Assembly: GCA_009760855.2 (NCBI GenBank)
Contig: WPIO01000019.1
Span: 955,501-1,019,500 of the forward strand
Direction of reading: 5' to 3'
DNA length: 64,000 bases
Source of the DNA: Cristatella mucedo
Lineage: Eukaryota > Bryozoa > Phylactolaemata > Cristatellidae
Part shown: one piece after another, positions 56,601 through 63,720 of the stretch
How the letters are laid out: each line of letters starts with the position of its first letter
Position numbering within the stretch: position 1 is the first letter of the stretch
Notes under the pieces: model-generated
The model's database searches: none
Told to the model about the DNA's origin: nothing
Seen by the model: the letters and a program-made list of their open reading frames with translations, nothing else
Made by a program: the position numbers and the translations under genes

Positions 56601-59132
56601 GGTTGATGAGCAGGTCAGCGTGAGGAGCACATTGAAGAAAAAAAGACAAGCTCACAGGGGGGAGGGGGGGAAGAGAGAGAAGCAGACCACAGCAGATCTG
56701 CATTCAGACCCGAAGATTTATTGATTTAAAGGTCCCATTTATATAGCTGCAGAAGAGCCGTGCAAAAGAGCCTTGCAAGCATTGGCTACCACCAACGCTT
56801 GCATTCAGCAACGGAGAATCGCCCACTGCATGATTCGGACCGTGAAGAGCGCGCACCTTACGTCTGACCAAAGACCTGAGGGGTAATCTACAAGAACAGT
56901 TTTGGGTCCATCAACTGCAGTGTGCCTCAATTCGGCCGAGCCCGCAGCCTAATAAAATCAGCTACCGAAGATCGGTGCCTGTGCTTCGTCGTGAGAAAAG
57001 AGACTTCGTGGAAGCAGAACAGGAACAAGCAGCAGCCAACAGAAAAAGCACACTGCATGTATTCACTGTGTCGCCTAGCTACTTCATGACTGGAGACCGA
57101 TTGTCCGCGGGCTGACAGGGACCCAGCTCAGGCACCGATACGACGAGCAATGGCATATTGGAAGAGTACACACTACCAATGACAACCTCTTATGCCACAC
57201 TGCATACAGAAGGTGAGATCTTTTTCAGCTACTGTTGCCCACCATTTCTCTATAAATCTATGAAGGTGGGAGACGAAGTTACAGGTCCTGGAAAAAGGCA
57301 GGGAATGTTTGCTGCTGCACGGAACATGCAACAAGCAGCTTAAACCCATAAAAAAATTAATAAAACTCGCATGCCAACCAAGAGTTTACGAAGGGGGTGC
57401 TGTGACTGGTTGGCTCAGGAGTGGTCAACGTTCTGGGAGTGGTGGATGTGCTGCCCACTAAGGCTGGCTCGAGCGAGGTAACGTTTAAGCCTATCACTTA
57501 AATAAAAGGCTGCCCCATAGGAAATCTTCTGGCCACGCCCCTTCAGCCAACAGACCGAGCCTCAAATAGATGCTGATACATAGCACACGATATGAAAAAA
57601 TACAGAGATCCATCATGCATAAAGAGCCCCTGGTTCAGTAGACCAGCTACACTGAGAGTGCTCATGTTTAGCCAAGAGTGCTTGGCAGTCAGTGCTTTAC
57701 TTTGTATTTGAGATTGACGCACAAGACTATGACTCTGCCCTTCCAAATAGCATGCTGGCCCAAAAAAGCCGTGCAGCATGACAGAAAAAAGGCACGAGCT
57801 CACAAATATTTCAGAGTTTCAGGAACTCCTGGTCATCGAAATTCCACCAAAGTATGCGAATCTATCAGGAGTCTGCAATATAGGTAACAAATGGTACACT
57901 TTGGTTTCCTTGCCAAGTGCTTGGAAAACGCGCCAAATTAGCCTGCTTTTCGGTTTCCTAAGCTACCAACTGTTTTTCACACGGTAGCCATTTTCAAAGG
58001 GTAGCTTCGGTAGCACTGATGTAATTTAATGTATCTCCTTCGGTAACTCCACAAAGCCATAAAGACAGTGTGGGTGTTACACAGGAGAGTTTTGTACAGC
58101 TCAATCAGCCTAAGCGGCCTTCGGTACGCATTCGGTAGCCAACAGAATTCATCTCACGTAACAAAGAGAAAGTGAGAAGCATAGCAGAGTCAGGAGAGCA
58201 GTTGAGGTAGTGAGTAGCACGGAAGTAGCAGCTCAGGACCGCTGGAAAGGATAAGCCATAGTCGGCAGCAGGAGAGTAGCTGTCATTGCGTAAGAATTGT
58301 GAAAGCGAGTTCCACAGCCTAGGACCTGCAGAGCTAAAGCTTCAGTCGCCAACGGTCTTTGAGCAAAAGAATGGAACAGCTAATTTATTGCCATACAGGA
58401 CCTGAAGGCACGTAGAGGCTGAAACTGGTGCAGCAATTCAGCTAGGTATGGAGGAGCCAGACCGTAGTGGGCCTTGTGGTTCAATGTAAGAACTCAGTTC
58501 TGTATGCGTTGATCAATCGGCAGCCATCCTGGCTCTTTTAGCAAAGGAGACGTGTGGTCAAATCTGTGGGACTTGAAAACTAGCCTTACAGCCATATTCA
58601 TAGCCAGCTGTAGTGGCCTAGTTGCTTTCTTTGGTAGCCCAGCCAATAGGGAATTACAATAATCAAGCCGAGACAGAACAATGGAGCTAGTTATATTTTT
58701 TGCAAGCCACTGTGGAAGACAGCTCTTTATCTTAGATAGGGATCGGATGTGATGGCTAGCTGTAGAAGCAGTCTTCTGAATGAAGCTTTTAAAATTGAGG
58801 CAGCTGTCGAAAACAATACCTAAATTTCGAGCACATGGTGACGGTCGCACGACAGAATATCCCGAAATAGGATTTATCAGATGCACCTATTTCAATAATA
58901 GAATATAATTCATTTGTATAGCGCCCTAAGAGAACTTTACCTCTATTCAGCCGCTTCACAGGTGGCACGGGGCTCGAGCCCACGACCTCAGCTGGACCTT
59001 TCTCGGGGCGAGCACCTTAACCACCGGATCAAACCAGTGCGGCAATGACTGAGTAGGATGCTTACTCGATGATCATCCAGGATTTGAAGCAAACAATTTG
59101 GTGCACAGGCCTAGCCATATATAGAAATAGAA

Positions 59133-59163
<31 letters not shown>

Positions 59164-60351
59164 TATATAGAAAATATATAGACCATATAGAAATATATAT
59201 ATATATATATATATAGAAAAAAATATATATATATATATATATATACATATATAGCCTAGCCAATATAGAAATGCCTAGCCATAGGCCAGGCATTTCTCAA
59301 ACCGATGCAAGAGACCAATGTCATGTCTGAGTTGGTGCAAGATTGCGAACACATGCCCACTGCGCATATTTCGCCATCATTATTCCGAAGCAAAATTTAT
59401 ATTAACAAGTTACCTGAGAGTATGCACACAAATAATTTTATAGAGAGTTCACATTTAGATGTAGCTAACCACCTATGTCGTCATGCACGAACATTTTATG
59501 CTTCTCGCGAAGGAGGGTCCAGAGCTGCAAGTTTGACAAAACCAGGACCGGGCCATAAACCAAACTGCCAATCGTAATCATAGCTGCACAGCCTACACTG
59601 CACAACTCAACATTGGGGATAGCCAAATAACACTCGCAAACTAGACCGGTCTAGACTGTACAATTGTAATTTCGTATTGGGTGGGATTGTGAAGAAGCCA
59701 CTATGGCCTCTACAACCAGAGCTGAATATTCAGCTGCCAGGTTGGTGAACAAATCCAAGAGACTATCAGCCAGATGTGTCTAATTTGATGAAAGAGACAA
59801 GCTGAGCTGGCTCCCGGTTGATCAATGTATGCAGAGCAAAATTCTTTCCCTGACCCAAACGTGCCATGCCATGGCATGTTTGGCATGCATGGCATGGCAC
59901 GCTTGGCTCCTTCACAACTAGCTGAACTGCTAAACCAGTTCAAGCCCTCGTACCCTCACGTTTTATAAAGACGATAAATTAGGAGTTATGTTCTTTCGCG
60001 TGGTTGAAGCAATGAAAACGAGTCAGACTTTATTTTCTATATCAGGGATAATTTTCAAAAAAAAAAAAACATTAGACATCTATCTAAAGTTTTGGTGGCT
60101 TCCACATTAAAGGAAAGTATTACAAAAATGATTATGCAAAGCATGTCTGACACAGAAGTAAGCCGGGAGCAGCAAACGTACAAATAGCGAATTTACAGAT
60201 CTCTGCCTCATATTCAGCTTCTGAGCAACCTCTTGAACCTTGGCACATCAAACCTGTTCGCAGCTAGAAGAGGTACATGCTTGTAACTTTCACCCACATC
60301 TTTTACAATCTACCTATATACGTATATACAGCAGAACCTCGGCTTTATATA

Positions 60352-60387
<36 letters not shown>

Positions 60388-60413
60388 TGTATGTATGTAT
60401 GTATGTATGTATG

Positions 60414-60492
<79 letters not shown>

Positions 60493-63172
60493 GTAGGCCT
60501 GTACATATATATATTTTTTGTGGATAGCTTGGCCAATGCTGCTTGACCGATCGACATGAACTTTGGAATATACTTCTGCATCCATTAACTAGTTCATCGT
60601 TGCAGCCGGTTTGGTAAGATATGTAATAATGATAAATTTAGCAAAAAATCAAGTTCAACGAGACATGAGGACATGCATAGGAATACTTACCATACTAGGA
60701 CGATAGACTAAGACTGCCATTCATGTGGCTCACAGACAGCACGAAGCTGCCAGCAGCAAGGTATTACGCATGGCAGACTGGGAGCATGACCATGAAAGTA
60801 TCGATGTCAAAATAGGGGCAGGCCAGCTGCCCAAATAATTATCACTAGGAGACATGTTTCTGCAAACCTAAAGTCATTCTCTACAAGAATGAGCAAAGCG
60901 ATCTGCAAGCTGATGTCTGCAGCGATAGGAGGCTAAGAGGGAGGAGCAGTAAAAAACAAAGGATTAGATGGCCGGGTACCTTTTTCTTGGCCCGCTTCCT
61001 CTCGGCTTTTCGCTTCAGTTGTTCTTCTTTAAGCTTGCTTTTCTCTTCTTCAGCAATCAGCTCAGCAGCATTCCTATTGGCTTCTATAAATTCCTTTACA
61101 GCTTTATCTACAAGATTATGTGGCTCTAAATTAATGCTCAAGAGGGCACAAGCAGAGGAACAACACTACAGTATAGGTTGACGATAACGAGGCCGTAGAC
61201 CATTACTGTTAACAGCTGTAAGAAGAAACATCAATTGAAGCATGTCCAAAAACTAAAGAAAAAAAAGCAGAAAGCTCAGCTGAGCAACTAATTCGGTGGT
61301 GGCATGACAAAACCAACAGGAAGTAAATCATCGGTCTGGCAGCTGAGGCTCTGACATGGTTCGAATCGCATTAAGTGCCATTCGGGTGGTGGTAAAATCT
61401 CATCCAGAAGGCCAGTCACCTGTAAAGTTCCACGGGGGTCCGTTCTCGATCCTTTGCTGTTCTCTGTTTATACCGAGCCTCTAGGAAGAGTGACTCGGGC
61501 CCATAGGATCAGCTATCACTTCAATATTAGTGGCAGCCACCTGTGTGTGTAATTTAAACTATTGGAATCAGCTGCAGCAACTGAGGAAATGAACGACTGC
61601 TTTGCAGACATTCTATCCTGGATGTCAGACCAATTTCCTTTGGCTCGACGATTATAAAAACGAACTCTCACAAGACACCCTAAGAATACAGCTGAACTAG
61701 GAGACTTTTCTCTTCCAGCTGGCAGTGCTGTAGTGCAACCATCACCATGGCCTTGGAATGTAGGTGTCCTCTTTGATAATTGCTTACAGTTTTAAAAAGC
61801 TTTATTCAGGACACCGTTTCCATAGCTATTCATCAGGTTGGATCCCTCTCTAAGATAAGAGAATCTCCACTACGGTGGCTGGCTAAAGATTCCTCTAGCT
61901 ACCTAGTTCTGTCTAGATTGAACTACTGCAATTCAGTTTTTGTTGGGTTGAAAAAAGCCACTAAGTCACTACAGCTGGTGACGAATATGGCTGCAAGGTT
62001 GGTCAACAAATCCAAGAGGTTCAAGCACGTGTCACCTTCACAGATGATGACAGTTCTTGATTGATCAGTGGATGCAGTAAACAATGCTTACTCTGAACTA
62101 AAAGGCCCGCCATGACTTACTGCTTAATACCAAGCTGAACTTCTGAGCCTGCTTCAACCTCCGTGTGCCCTCAGGACCTCAATGGAGAATAACTTAGCTA
62201 TTCTAATCCTTAGCTTACTGACTTTTGGCAGCAGAGGCTTTTGCTTTGCAGGTGCAATACTGTGGAACTCACGTTCACAATTCAGAGAAACAGAGATAGT
62301 CACAGACATCTAGAAGAGATGGGATAGAAAAAATTGACGCTGACAGGAGTCACAAGCAGGAGCCACCAACCAGAAAGACAAATTGCAAACACGATATGGG
62401 GCATGCTTTGAGTTAGTAAATGCTCCAGCCTGCATTTGCTACCCACGAACAGTGTCCTTAGCCATTGGCTTACAACAAAAAGATCACACGTAGCATAATC
62501 AGAGCATCATAGGCATTGCTCTGTATATAAAATTGTACAGCCTTACTGCATCGGGTATGGGATGGATGAAGCTGCCGCCACCCCACAAAAAGGGCTTCAT
62601 CCGAGCACGTAGAGATATCTCTCAGCAACCAGATGTGCATAACTGCATTATGCATAAACTTTATCTACTACTAACAAGGTGAGCTGAATTAAAAGGCTCA
62701 TTTTATATGGCAGCAAAGAACCTTCACAGCTATCACCACCACTTGCAGTGGTCAATAAGGATCGATAACTACAGGACTCCAATCCACGACCCGAGTCGTG
62801 AAGAGCAAGTACCTTACCCATGGGCTAAGACCCACGGGCAACTCCTACTACTACAGCCAATAAAGTTGCAAAGGAGTCAAAGGCTTGCAGCATTCTCTAT
62901 GTCCTAGGGGGCTTTAAGGAAGGAAGTGGCTACACTTGCAGTAGCCTTTTAGTACCAATAACATTCACATCGATAATTTAAGCGCCAACGAGTGTGACAG
63001 ATATTTGCACATGCTTTATGGATTTACACAACATGTGCAGGTGAGATTACACAATGATCAAAGCATTTAAATGCCACAAAATAAAAAATAAGGTACAGTA
63101 AACATTACAATAACTCATCAACTTGACATAGTACTTACCACATTTTGGTATAAGACTCTCAACCTGGTCTTC
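35104..63172 (-). CDS. TTC31-like TPR-UBA-RRM protein gene (13 visible exons, 5' end off window)
   Basis: Thirteen exons join in one frame with matching phases, giving 663 visible codons and a TAG stop. Residues about 17-62 are a Lys/Arg/Glu-rich helix with [17 protein letters not shown], like the EELVAEEE...KKRLKKK stretch of vertebrate TTC31. Residues about 94-332 are an Ala/Ser-rich, probably disordered linker. Residues about 333-450 form TPR repeats with [12 protein letters not shown] and [13 protein letters not shown], strongly TTC31-like. Residues about 455-490 look like a UBA domain ([16 protein letters not shown]). Residues about 590-660 are an RRM, with RNP2 LWIGDL and RNP1 RHCGFVNF. 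TPRs bind protein partners, UBA domains bind ubiquitin and RRMs bind RNA; the actual function of TTC31-like proteins is not established. As I recall it, human TTC31 ends without an RRM, so the C-terminal part is notable. Confidence 0.92.
35276..35435 (+). repeat. Two imperfect units, period 100 bp
   Basis: GATTCACACTCATCGCACAC at 35,284 and GATTCACACATACAGCACAC at 35,384, each followed by a similar 35-bp stretch, just upstream (gene sense) of the terminal RRM exon. Confidence 0.7.
36381..36527 (-). mobile_element. SINE-B copy
   Basis: Reverse-strand tail (TTTGTATAGCACTCTAAAGC), GGCTCGAGCCCACGACTTCG and a degraded head, in the last intron of the TTC31-like gene. Confidence 0.78.
37257..37359 (-). 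CDS. TTC31-like gene, RRM exon 2 (RNP1)
   Basis: A 103-base exon after TTTGTAG, with donor GTAGGA in phase 0. Its first base completes Arg. It encodes [20 protein letters not shown] and then [22 protein letters not shown] is a good RNP1 strand, with its two Phe residues at the usual RNA-stacking positions. Confidence 0.93.
38341..38545 (+). repeat. TG then CA microsatellite cluster
   Basis: A TG-rich block (38,341-38,401), then ACACAAATGC units and a pure CA block (38,485-38,534). The two blocks are complementary, so a single strand could fold into a large hairpin. Confidence 0.93.
40529..40627 (-). CDS. TTC31-like gene, RRM exon 1 (RNP2)
   Basis: A 99-base exon after TACTGCAG, with donor GTGAGT. 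It encodes [19 protein letters not shown] and [19 protein letters not shown] is the RNP2 strand of an RNA recognition motif, followed by helix 1. Confidence 0.9.
41048..41150 (-). mobile_element. LINE-B tail
   Basis: AAT repeats plus CACTTGATATAGCACCCTCA and TTTCTAGGCACTTCTCGTTT. A second, plus-strand remnant (GGCACCTGAATAGATATTCA) lies at about 41,270-41,330. Confidence 0.7.
42663..42879 (-). CDS. TTC31-like gene, linker exon between UBA and RRM
   Basis: A 217-base exon after CGACTAG, with donor GTATGT (phase 2). It encodes 71 residues beginning [16 protein letters not shown] and including [16 protein letters not shown] and [10 protein letters not shown] do not recognise a named domain. Both splice phases fit the flanking UBA and RRM exons, which supports membership of this gene. 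Confidence 0.82.
43257..43383 (+). repeat. Compound AT / ACAT / AT microsatellite
   Basis: AT repeat, about 12 CATA units, then about 28 AT units, in the intron before the linker exon of the TTC31-like gene. Confidence 0.97.
44497..45745 (-). mobile_element. LINE-B copy, degraded
   Basis: Reverse-strand element in the long intron after the UBA exon. It retains a polymerase-box remnant ([10 protein letters not shown]) and the [10 protein letters not shown] region, then the tail ending in ATT repeats. Frameshifted. Confidence 0.82.
45968..45998 (+). repeat. TATG microsatellite at LINE-A 3' end
   Basis: Seven to eight TATG units replace the usual ATTAC-type tail of this LINE-A copy. Confidence 0.93.
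45985..47320 (-). mobile_element. LINE-A copy with long open reverse transcriptase frame
   Basis: Lies in the intron between the UBA and linker exons of the TTC31-like gene, same strand. One frame is open for about 377 codons (47,176-46,043). It contains [20 protein letters not shown] and the polymerase box YADD ([12 protein letters not shown]), then [15 protein letters not shown]. The upstream AFDTTDH motif is in another frame because of a small deletion. No endonuclease is present, so it is a 5'-truncated, probably fairly young copy. The 3' end abuts a TATG microsatellite. Confidence 0.93.
47418..47661 (-). CDS. TTC31-like gene, TPR end and UBA-like exon
   Basis: A 244-base exon after AATCTCCAG, with donor GTGAGG (phase 1). 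It opens [18 protein letters not shown] (helix B of the third TPR). It then has [17 protein letters not shown] and [13 protein letters not shown], which fits the three-helix UBA fold with the MGF/Y loop. A LINE-A copy starts about 100 bases downstream in the intron. Confidence 0.93.
47803..47887 (-). mobile_element. SINE-A, 3' half
   Basis: Matches the SINE-A body (CCTAGCTGATTAAACAGCCT; GCTATCACCACCGCTTGCAG) without the tRNA-like head. It is the next recognisable repeat upstream (gene sense) of the UBA exon. Confidence 0.85.
48287..48452 (-). mobile_element. SINE-A, diverged full-length copy
   Basis: GCAGAAGAGCCTTTACGG, CACCACCGCTTGCAGCGGGC, and a degraded head with AAGAGTGAGCACCTTACCTC. Confidence 0.75.
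48562..49185 (-). CDS. Uncharacterised 207-codon ORF in a TTC31-like intron
   Basis: An uninterrupted ORF from an ATG, same strand as the host gene, between TPR exon 3 and the UBA exon. It is Ser/Ala/Cys-rich with one hydrophobic segment ([16 protein letters not shown], about residues 141-156) that could span a membrane. Near the end is a duplicated SCHD from a 15-bp tandem repeat. I recognise no family. No splice or conservation evidence supports it, so chance is quite possible. Confidence 0.2.
   Translation of the reverse strand: MKNGVAVNVAEVLFPRLQPPEMRSQMTLLTEPRQTRKISSSKRNGFDVSIKFCFQCQLRQFAVSSFSYWGSRFSIHKPIPGSACPAAAEPCSVSKLGACTKIELASGQLLRHCKCKCAQHASVDRPRAWQAAVQQLLYTSSAAVVFAMIAALAAVHFHSNLTPATLICPPTATVSGSSSITPVESCHDESCHDSSWSCAFDRLEHSR
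49506..49596 (-). CDS. TTC31-like gene, TPR exon 3
   Basis: A 91-base exon after TGCTGCAG, with donor GTGAGC in phase 0. The first base completes Glu. It encodes [18 protein letters not shown] and [12 protein letters not shown]: helix B of the second TPR and helix A of the third. Confidence 0.95.
49845..49895 (-). CDS. TTC31-like gene, TPR exon 2
   Basis: A 51-base exon after GTTTTAG, with donor GTACGT (phase 2). It encodes [16 protein letters not shown], helix A of the second TPR, matching the LFGNRSFCYERL signature of TTC31-type proteins. Confidence 0.95.
50290..50346 (+). repeat. CA microsatellite
   Basis: About 28 CA units with one CAGA interruption. Confidence 0.96.
50545..50895 (+). 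mobile_element. LINE-B 3' fragment, degraded
   Basis: Matches the LINE-B C-terminal region (CCTCAAATCCTTCGGAGACT; TTGGAATACACTCCCGACTG) and a shortened tail ending TTATTATT. Confidence 0.7.
51594..51684 (-). CDS. TTC31-like gene, TPR exon 1
   Basis: A 91-base exon after CGTGCAG, with donor GTAAGT (phase 2). It encodes [15 protein letters not shown] and then [14 protein letters not shown]. Gly/Asn in helix A, the G.[FY]..A pattern and a closing IDP.D are canonical TPR features. Confidence 0.95.
51781..51826 (-). CDS. TTC31-like gene, exon before first TPR
   Basis: A 46-base exon after TTTTTCAG, with donor GTGAGT (phase 1). It encodes [15 protein letters not shown]. This aligns with the helix of TTC31 that leads into the first TPR (QQSQELAKLG-like). 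Confidence 0.87.
51990..52707 (-). CDS. TTC31-like gene, long Ala/Ser-rich linker exon
   Basis: A 718-base exon with no stop in frame, from ATGACAG to a GTAAAC donor in phase 0. It starts [13 protein letters not shown], is rich in Ala, Ser and Pro, and contains a short poly-Gly then poly-Ala run ([10 protein letters not shown]) made by GCA/CAC triplet repeats. It is probably disordered. The uninterrupted 239-codon frame between phase-matched splice sites supports coding. Confidence 0.85.
52880..53745 (+). mobile_element. LINE-B copy with intact C-terminal frame
   Basis: One frame is open for about 200 codons (52,857-53,465) and includes [34 protein letters not shown] and [18 protein letters not shown]. 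The 3' untranslated region and tail follow, but the tail is split by a 55-bp AG microsatellite at 53,641-53,695. It lies just upstream (in gene sense) of the long linker exon of the TTC31-like gene, on the opposite strand. Confidence 0.9.
53641..53695 (+). repeat. AG microsatellite inside LINE-B tail
   Basis: AG units replace the AGAAAGAG of the normal tail, which continues on both sides (GTAAAGCACCT before; ATTGAGTTCTCTGAGGGC after). Confidence 0.96.
54180..54268 (-). mobile_element. LINE-B tail
   Basis: AAT repeats plus ATATAACACCCTCAGAGAAC and TTTCTAGGTACTTTACATTT. Confidence 0.72.
55270..55385 (-). mobile_element. SINE-A fragment, diverged
   Basis: AGAAGAGCCTATCACTTGCT, AAAGAATTGCCTGGTGAAAG and CGCCTTACCTCTAGGCAG follow the SINE-A order with deletions. 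Confidence 0.6.
55878..55993 (-). CDS. TTC31-like gene, exon continuing the basic region
   Basis: A 116-base exon after AAACGCAG, with a GTAAGG donor (phase 2). It encodes [18 protein letters not shown] and then a Ser/Ala-rich stretch ending SCSNDS. It continues the Lys/Arg run of the preceding exon in phase 0. Confidence 0.88.
56371..56465 (-). mobile_element. LINE-B/SINE-B type tail
   Basis: TATAGCACCTTAAATGTGAA and CTCTATCCAGGTGCTTTACA match the tail shared by LINE-B and SINE-B. A related plus-strand remnant is at about 56,095-56,175. Confidence 0.6.
56716..56883 (-). mobile_element. SINE-A, diverged copy
   Basis: Contains TATATAGCTGCAGAAGAGCC, GGAGAATCGCCCACTGCATG and a degraded tRNA-like head. 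Confidence 0.68.
58022..58856 (-). mobile_element. LINE-A fragment
   Basis: 3' half of the element, degraded by frameshifts, in an intron of the TTC31-like gene. An open piece includes [20 protein letters not shown] and the 3' end matches the other copies. Confidence 0.88.
58899..59039 (-). mobile_element. SINE-B copy
   Basis: Reverse-strand tail (TTTGTATAGCGCCCTAAGAG), GGGGCTCGAGCCCACGACCT and head CACCTTAACCACCGGATCAA. Confidence 0.82.
59131..59297 (+). repeat. AT-rich array with GAAATATAT units and an inverted repeat
   Basis: AT runs broken by AGAAAT, flanked by repeats of CCTAGCCA. The right edge holds GAAATGCCT...AGGCATTTC, a 9-bp inverted repeat. Confidence 0.85.
59735..60000 (+). mobile_element. 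Degraded LINE-A-like fragment with palindromic expansion
   Basis: Recognisable pieces of the LINE-A C-terminal region (GAGCTGGCTCCCGGTTGATC, TTGGCTCCTTCACAACTAGC) are interrupted by a CATGCC/GGCATG inverted repeat at 59,860-59,901. Confidence 0.65.
60050..60310 (+). repeat. Dispersed repeat, copy 2
   Basis: Counterpart of 32,000-32,300: TTACAGATCTCTGCCTCATA, CTTGAACCTTGGCACATCA and the preceding TGGCTTCCACATTAAAGG occur in matching order. Confidence 0.5.
60345..60492 (+). repeat. Compound AT / GTAT / AT microsatellite
   Basis: AT repeat, 15 GTAT units, then about 30 AT units; the mirror image in composition of the array at 43.3 kb. Confidence 0.97.
60980..61107 (-). CDS. TTC31-like gene, charged-helix exon
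   Basis: A 128-base exon after TCTTGTAG, ending in phase 0 at GTACCC. It encodes [20 protein letters not shown], then [19 protein letters not shown]. The [14 protein letters not shown] start and the basic run match the family's N-terminal region; it is probably a coiled coil or a nuclear-localisation-like basic stretch. Confidence 0.93.
61330..62290 (+). mobile_element. Old, diverged LINE-A-like fragment
   Basis: Scattered similarity to LINE-A over the reverse transcriptase and C-terminal regions ([33 protein letters not shown], cf. GVPQGSVL). Many frameshifts. It lies in the first visible intron of the TTC31-like gene, antisense to it. Confidence 0.7.
62681..62838 (-). mobile_element. SINE-A, diverged copy
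   Basis: CTATCACCACCACTTGCAGT, CCACGACCCGAGTCGTGAAG and CTTACCCATGGGCTAAGACC match the SINE-A body and head. Confidence 0.72.
63139..63172 (-). CDS. TTC31-like gene, 34-base microexon
   Basis: Between a CTTGTAG acceptor and a strong GTAAGT donor. It reads [11 protein letters not shown] plus one base, which joins the next exon to make Asp (phase 1). It is very short, so support comes from the good splice sites and exact phase match. No exon upstream of it was recognised before the window ends. Confidence 0.7.
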
Positions 63173-63329
63173 CTACAAGACAAAAGGTCACAGCGGCATT
63201 AGCACCGAGACCTTACATTAAGCACAAGACTCTTATAGGCATACAGTTCTTATCGACGTTCTCACCGAACCCTTGTCGTGAGCTGTGCACAAGAGCAAGC
63301 ACAAGAATGGGAACATGTGCGCAAAATTC

Positions 63330-63525
63330 AAGATGATAAAGCAATACCGTTACAACAATTGGAGTTCTTGAAATCCTACAAACCATACTACAGGTTCACG
63401 AGTCTTAAGTATACTAGCACTACGTCTTCATGCTTCGCAGATCCCAAACTATGGAACTCCTTGCCAGATATCTTACATCAAGTCTGCCTAACTTCATCCC
63501 TCGGACAGACAAGCCCCTCTTGATT
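63330..63525 (+). mobile_element. Fragment of another non-LTR retrotransposon
   Basis: An open stretch encodes YRFTSLKYTSTTSSCFADPK and LWNSLPDILHQ, the same kind of post-reverse-transcriptase segment as LINE-A and LINE-B but of a distinct family. Confidence 0.55.
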
Positions 63526-63551
63526 TTCCAGTCTTCATAAAAAAGGCAAAG

Positions 63552-63720
63552 GTTGGCTGATTCAACAGTTTCATTTATTATATAGTGGCAGAAGAGCCTT
63601 AGCAGCTACCGTGTTGCTTTCGTACATCATTCTGTCGGGGTGTTCTTCCTGTTACAGAGCTAGCTACTGCCGAGACTGCTGGATGAAGAATTGCCGAGGG
63701 GCAATCCTATATAGGGAATC
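63552..63720 (-). mobile_element. SINE-A remnant with internal insert
   Basis: TATAGTGGCAGAAGAGCCTT matches the body and GAAGAATTGCCGAGGGG resumes it, with about 70 unrelated bases between. Confidence 0.45.

Noticed and set aside
63615-63653. Minus-strand segment EEHPDRMMYESNT between AACAG and GTAGCT, as a further upstream exon of the TTC31-like gene
   Set aside because: Phase would fit the microexon, but it sits inside a SINE-A remnant, the donor is weak and the peptide resembles nothing in the family.
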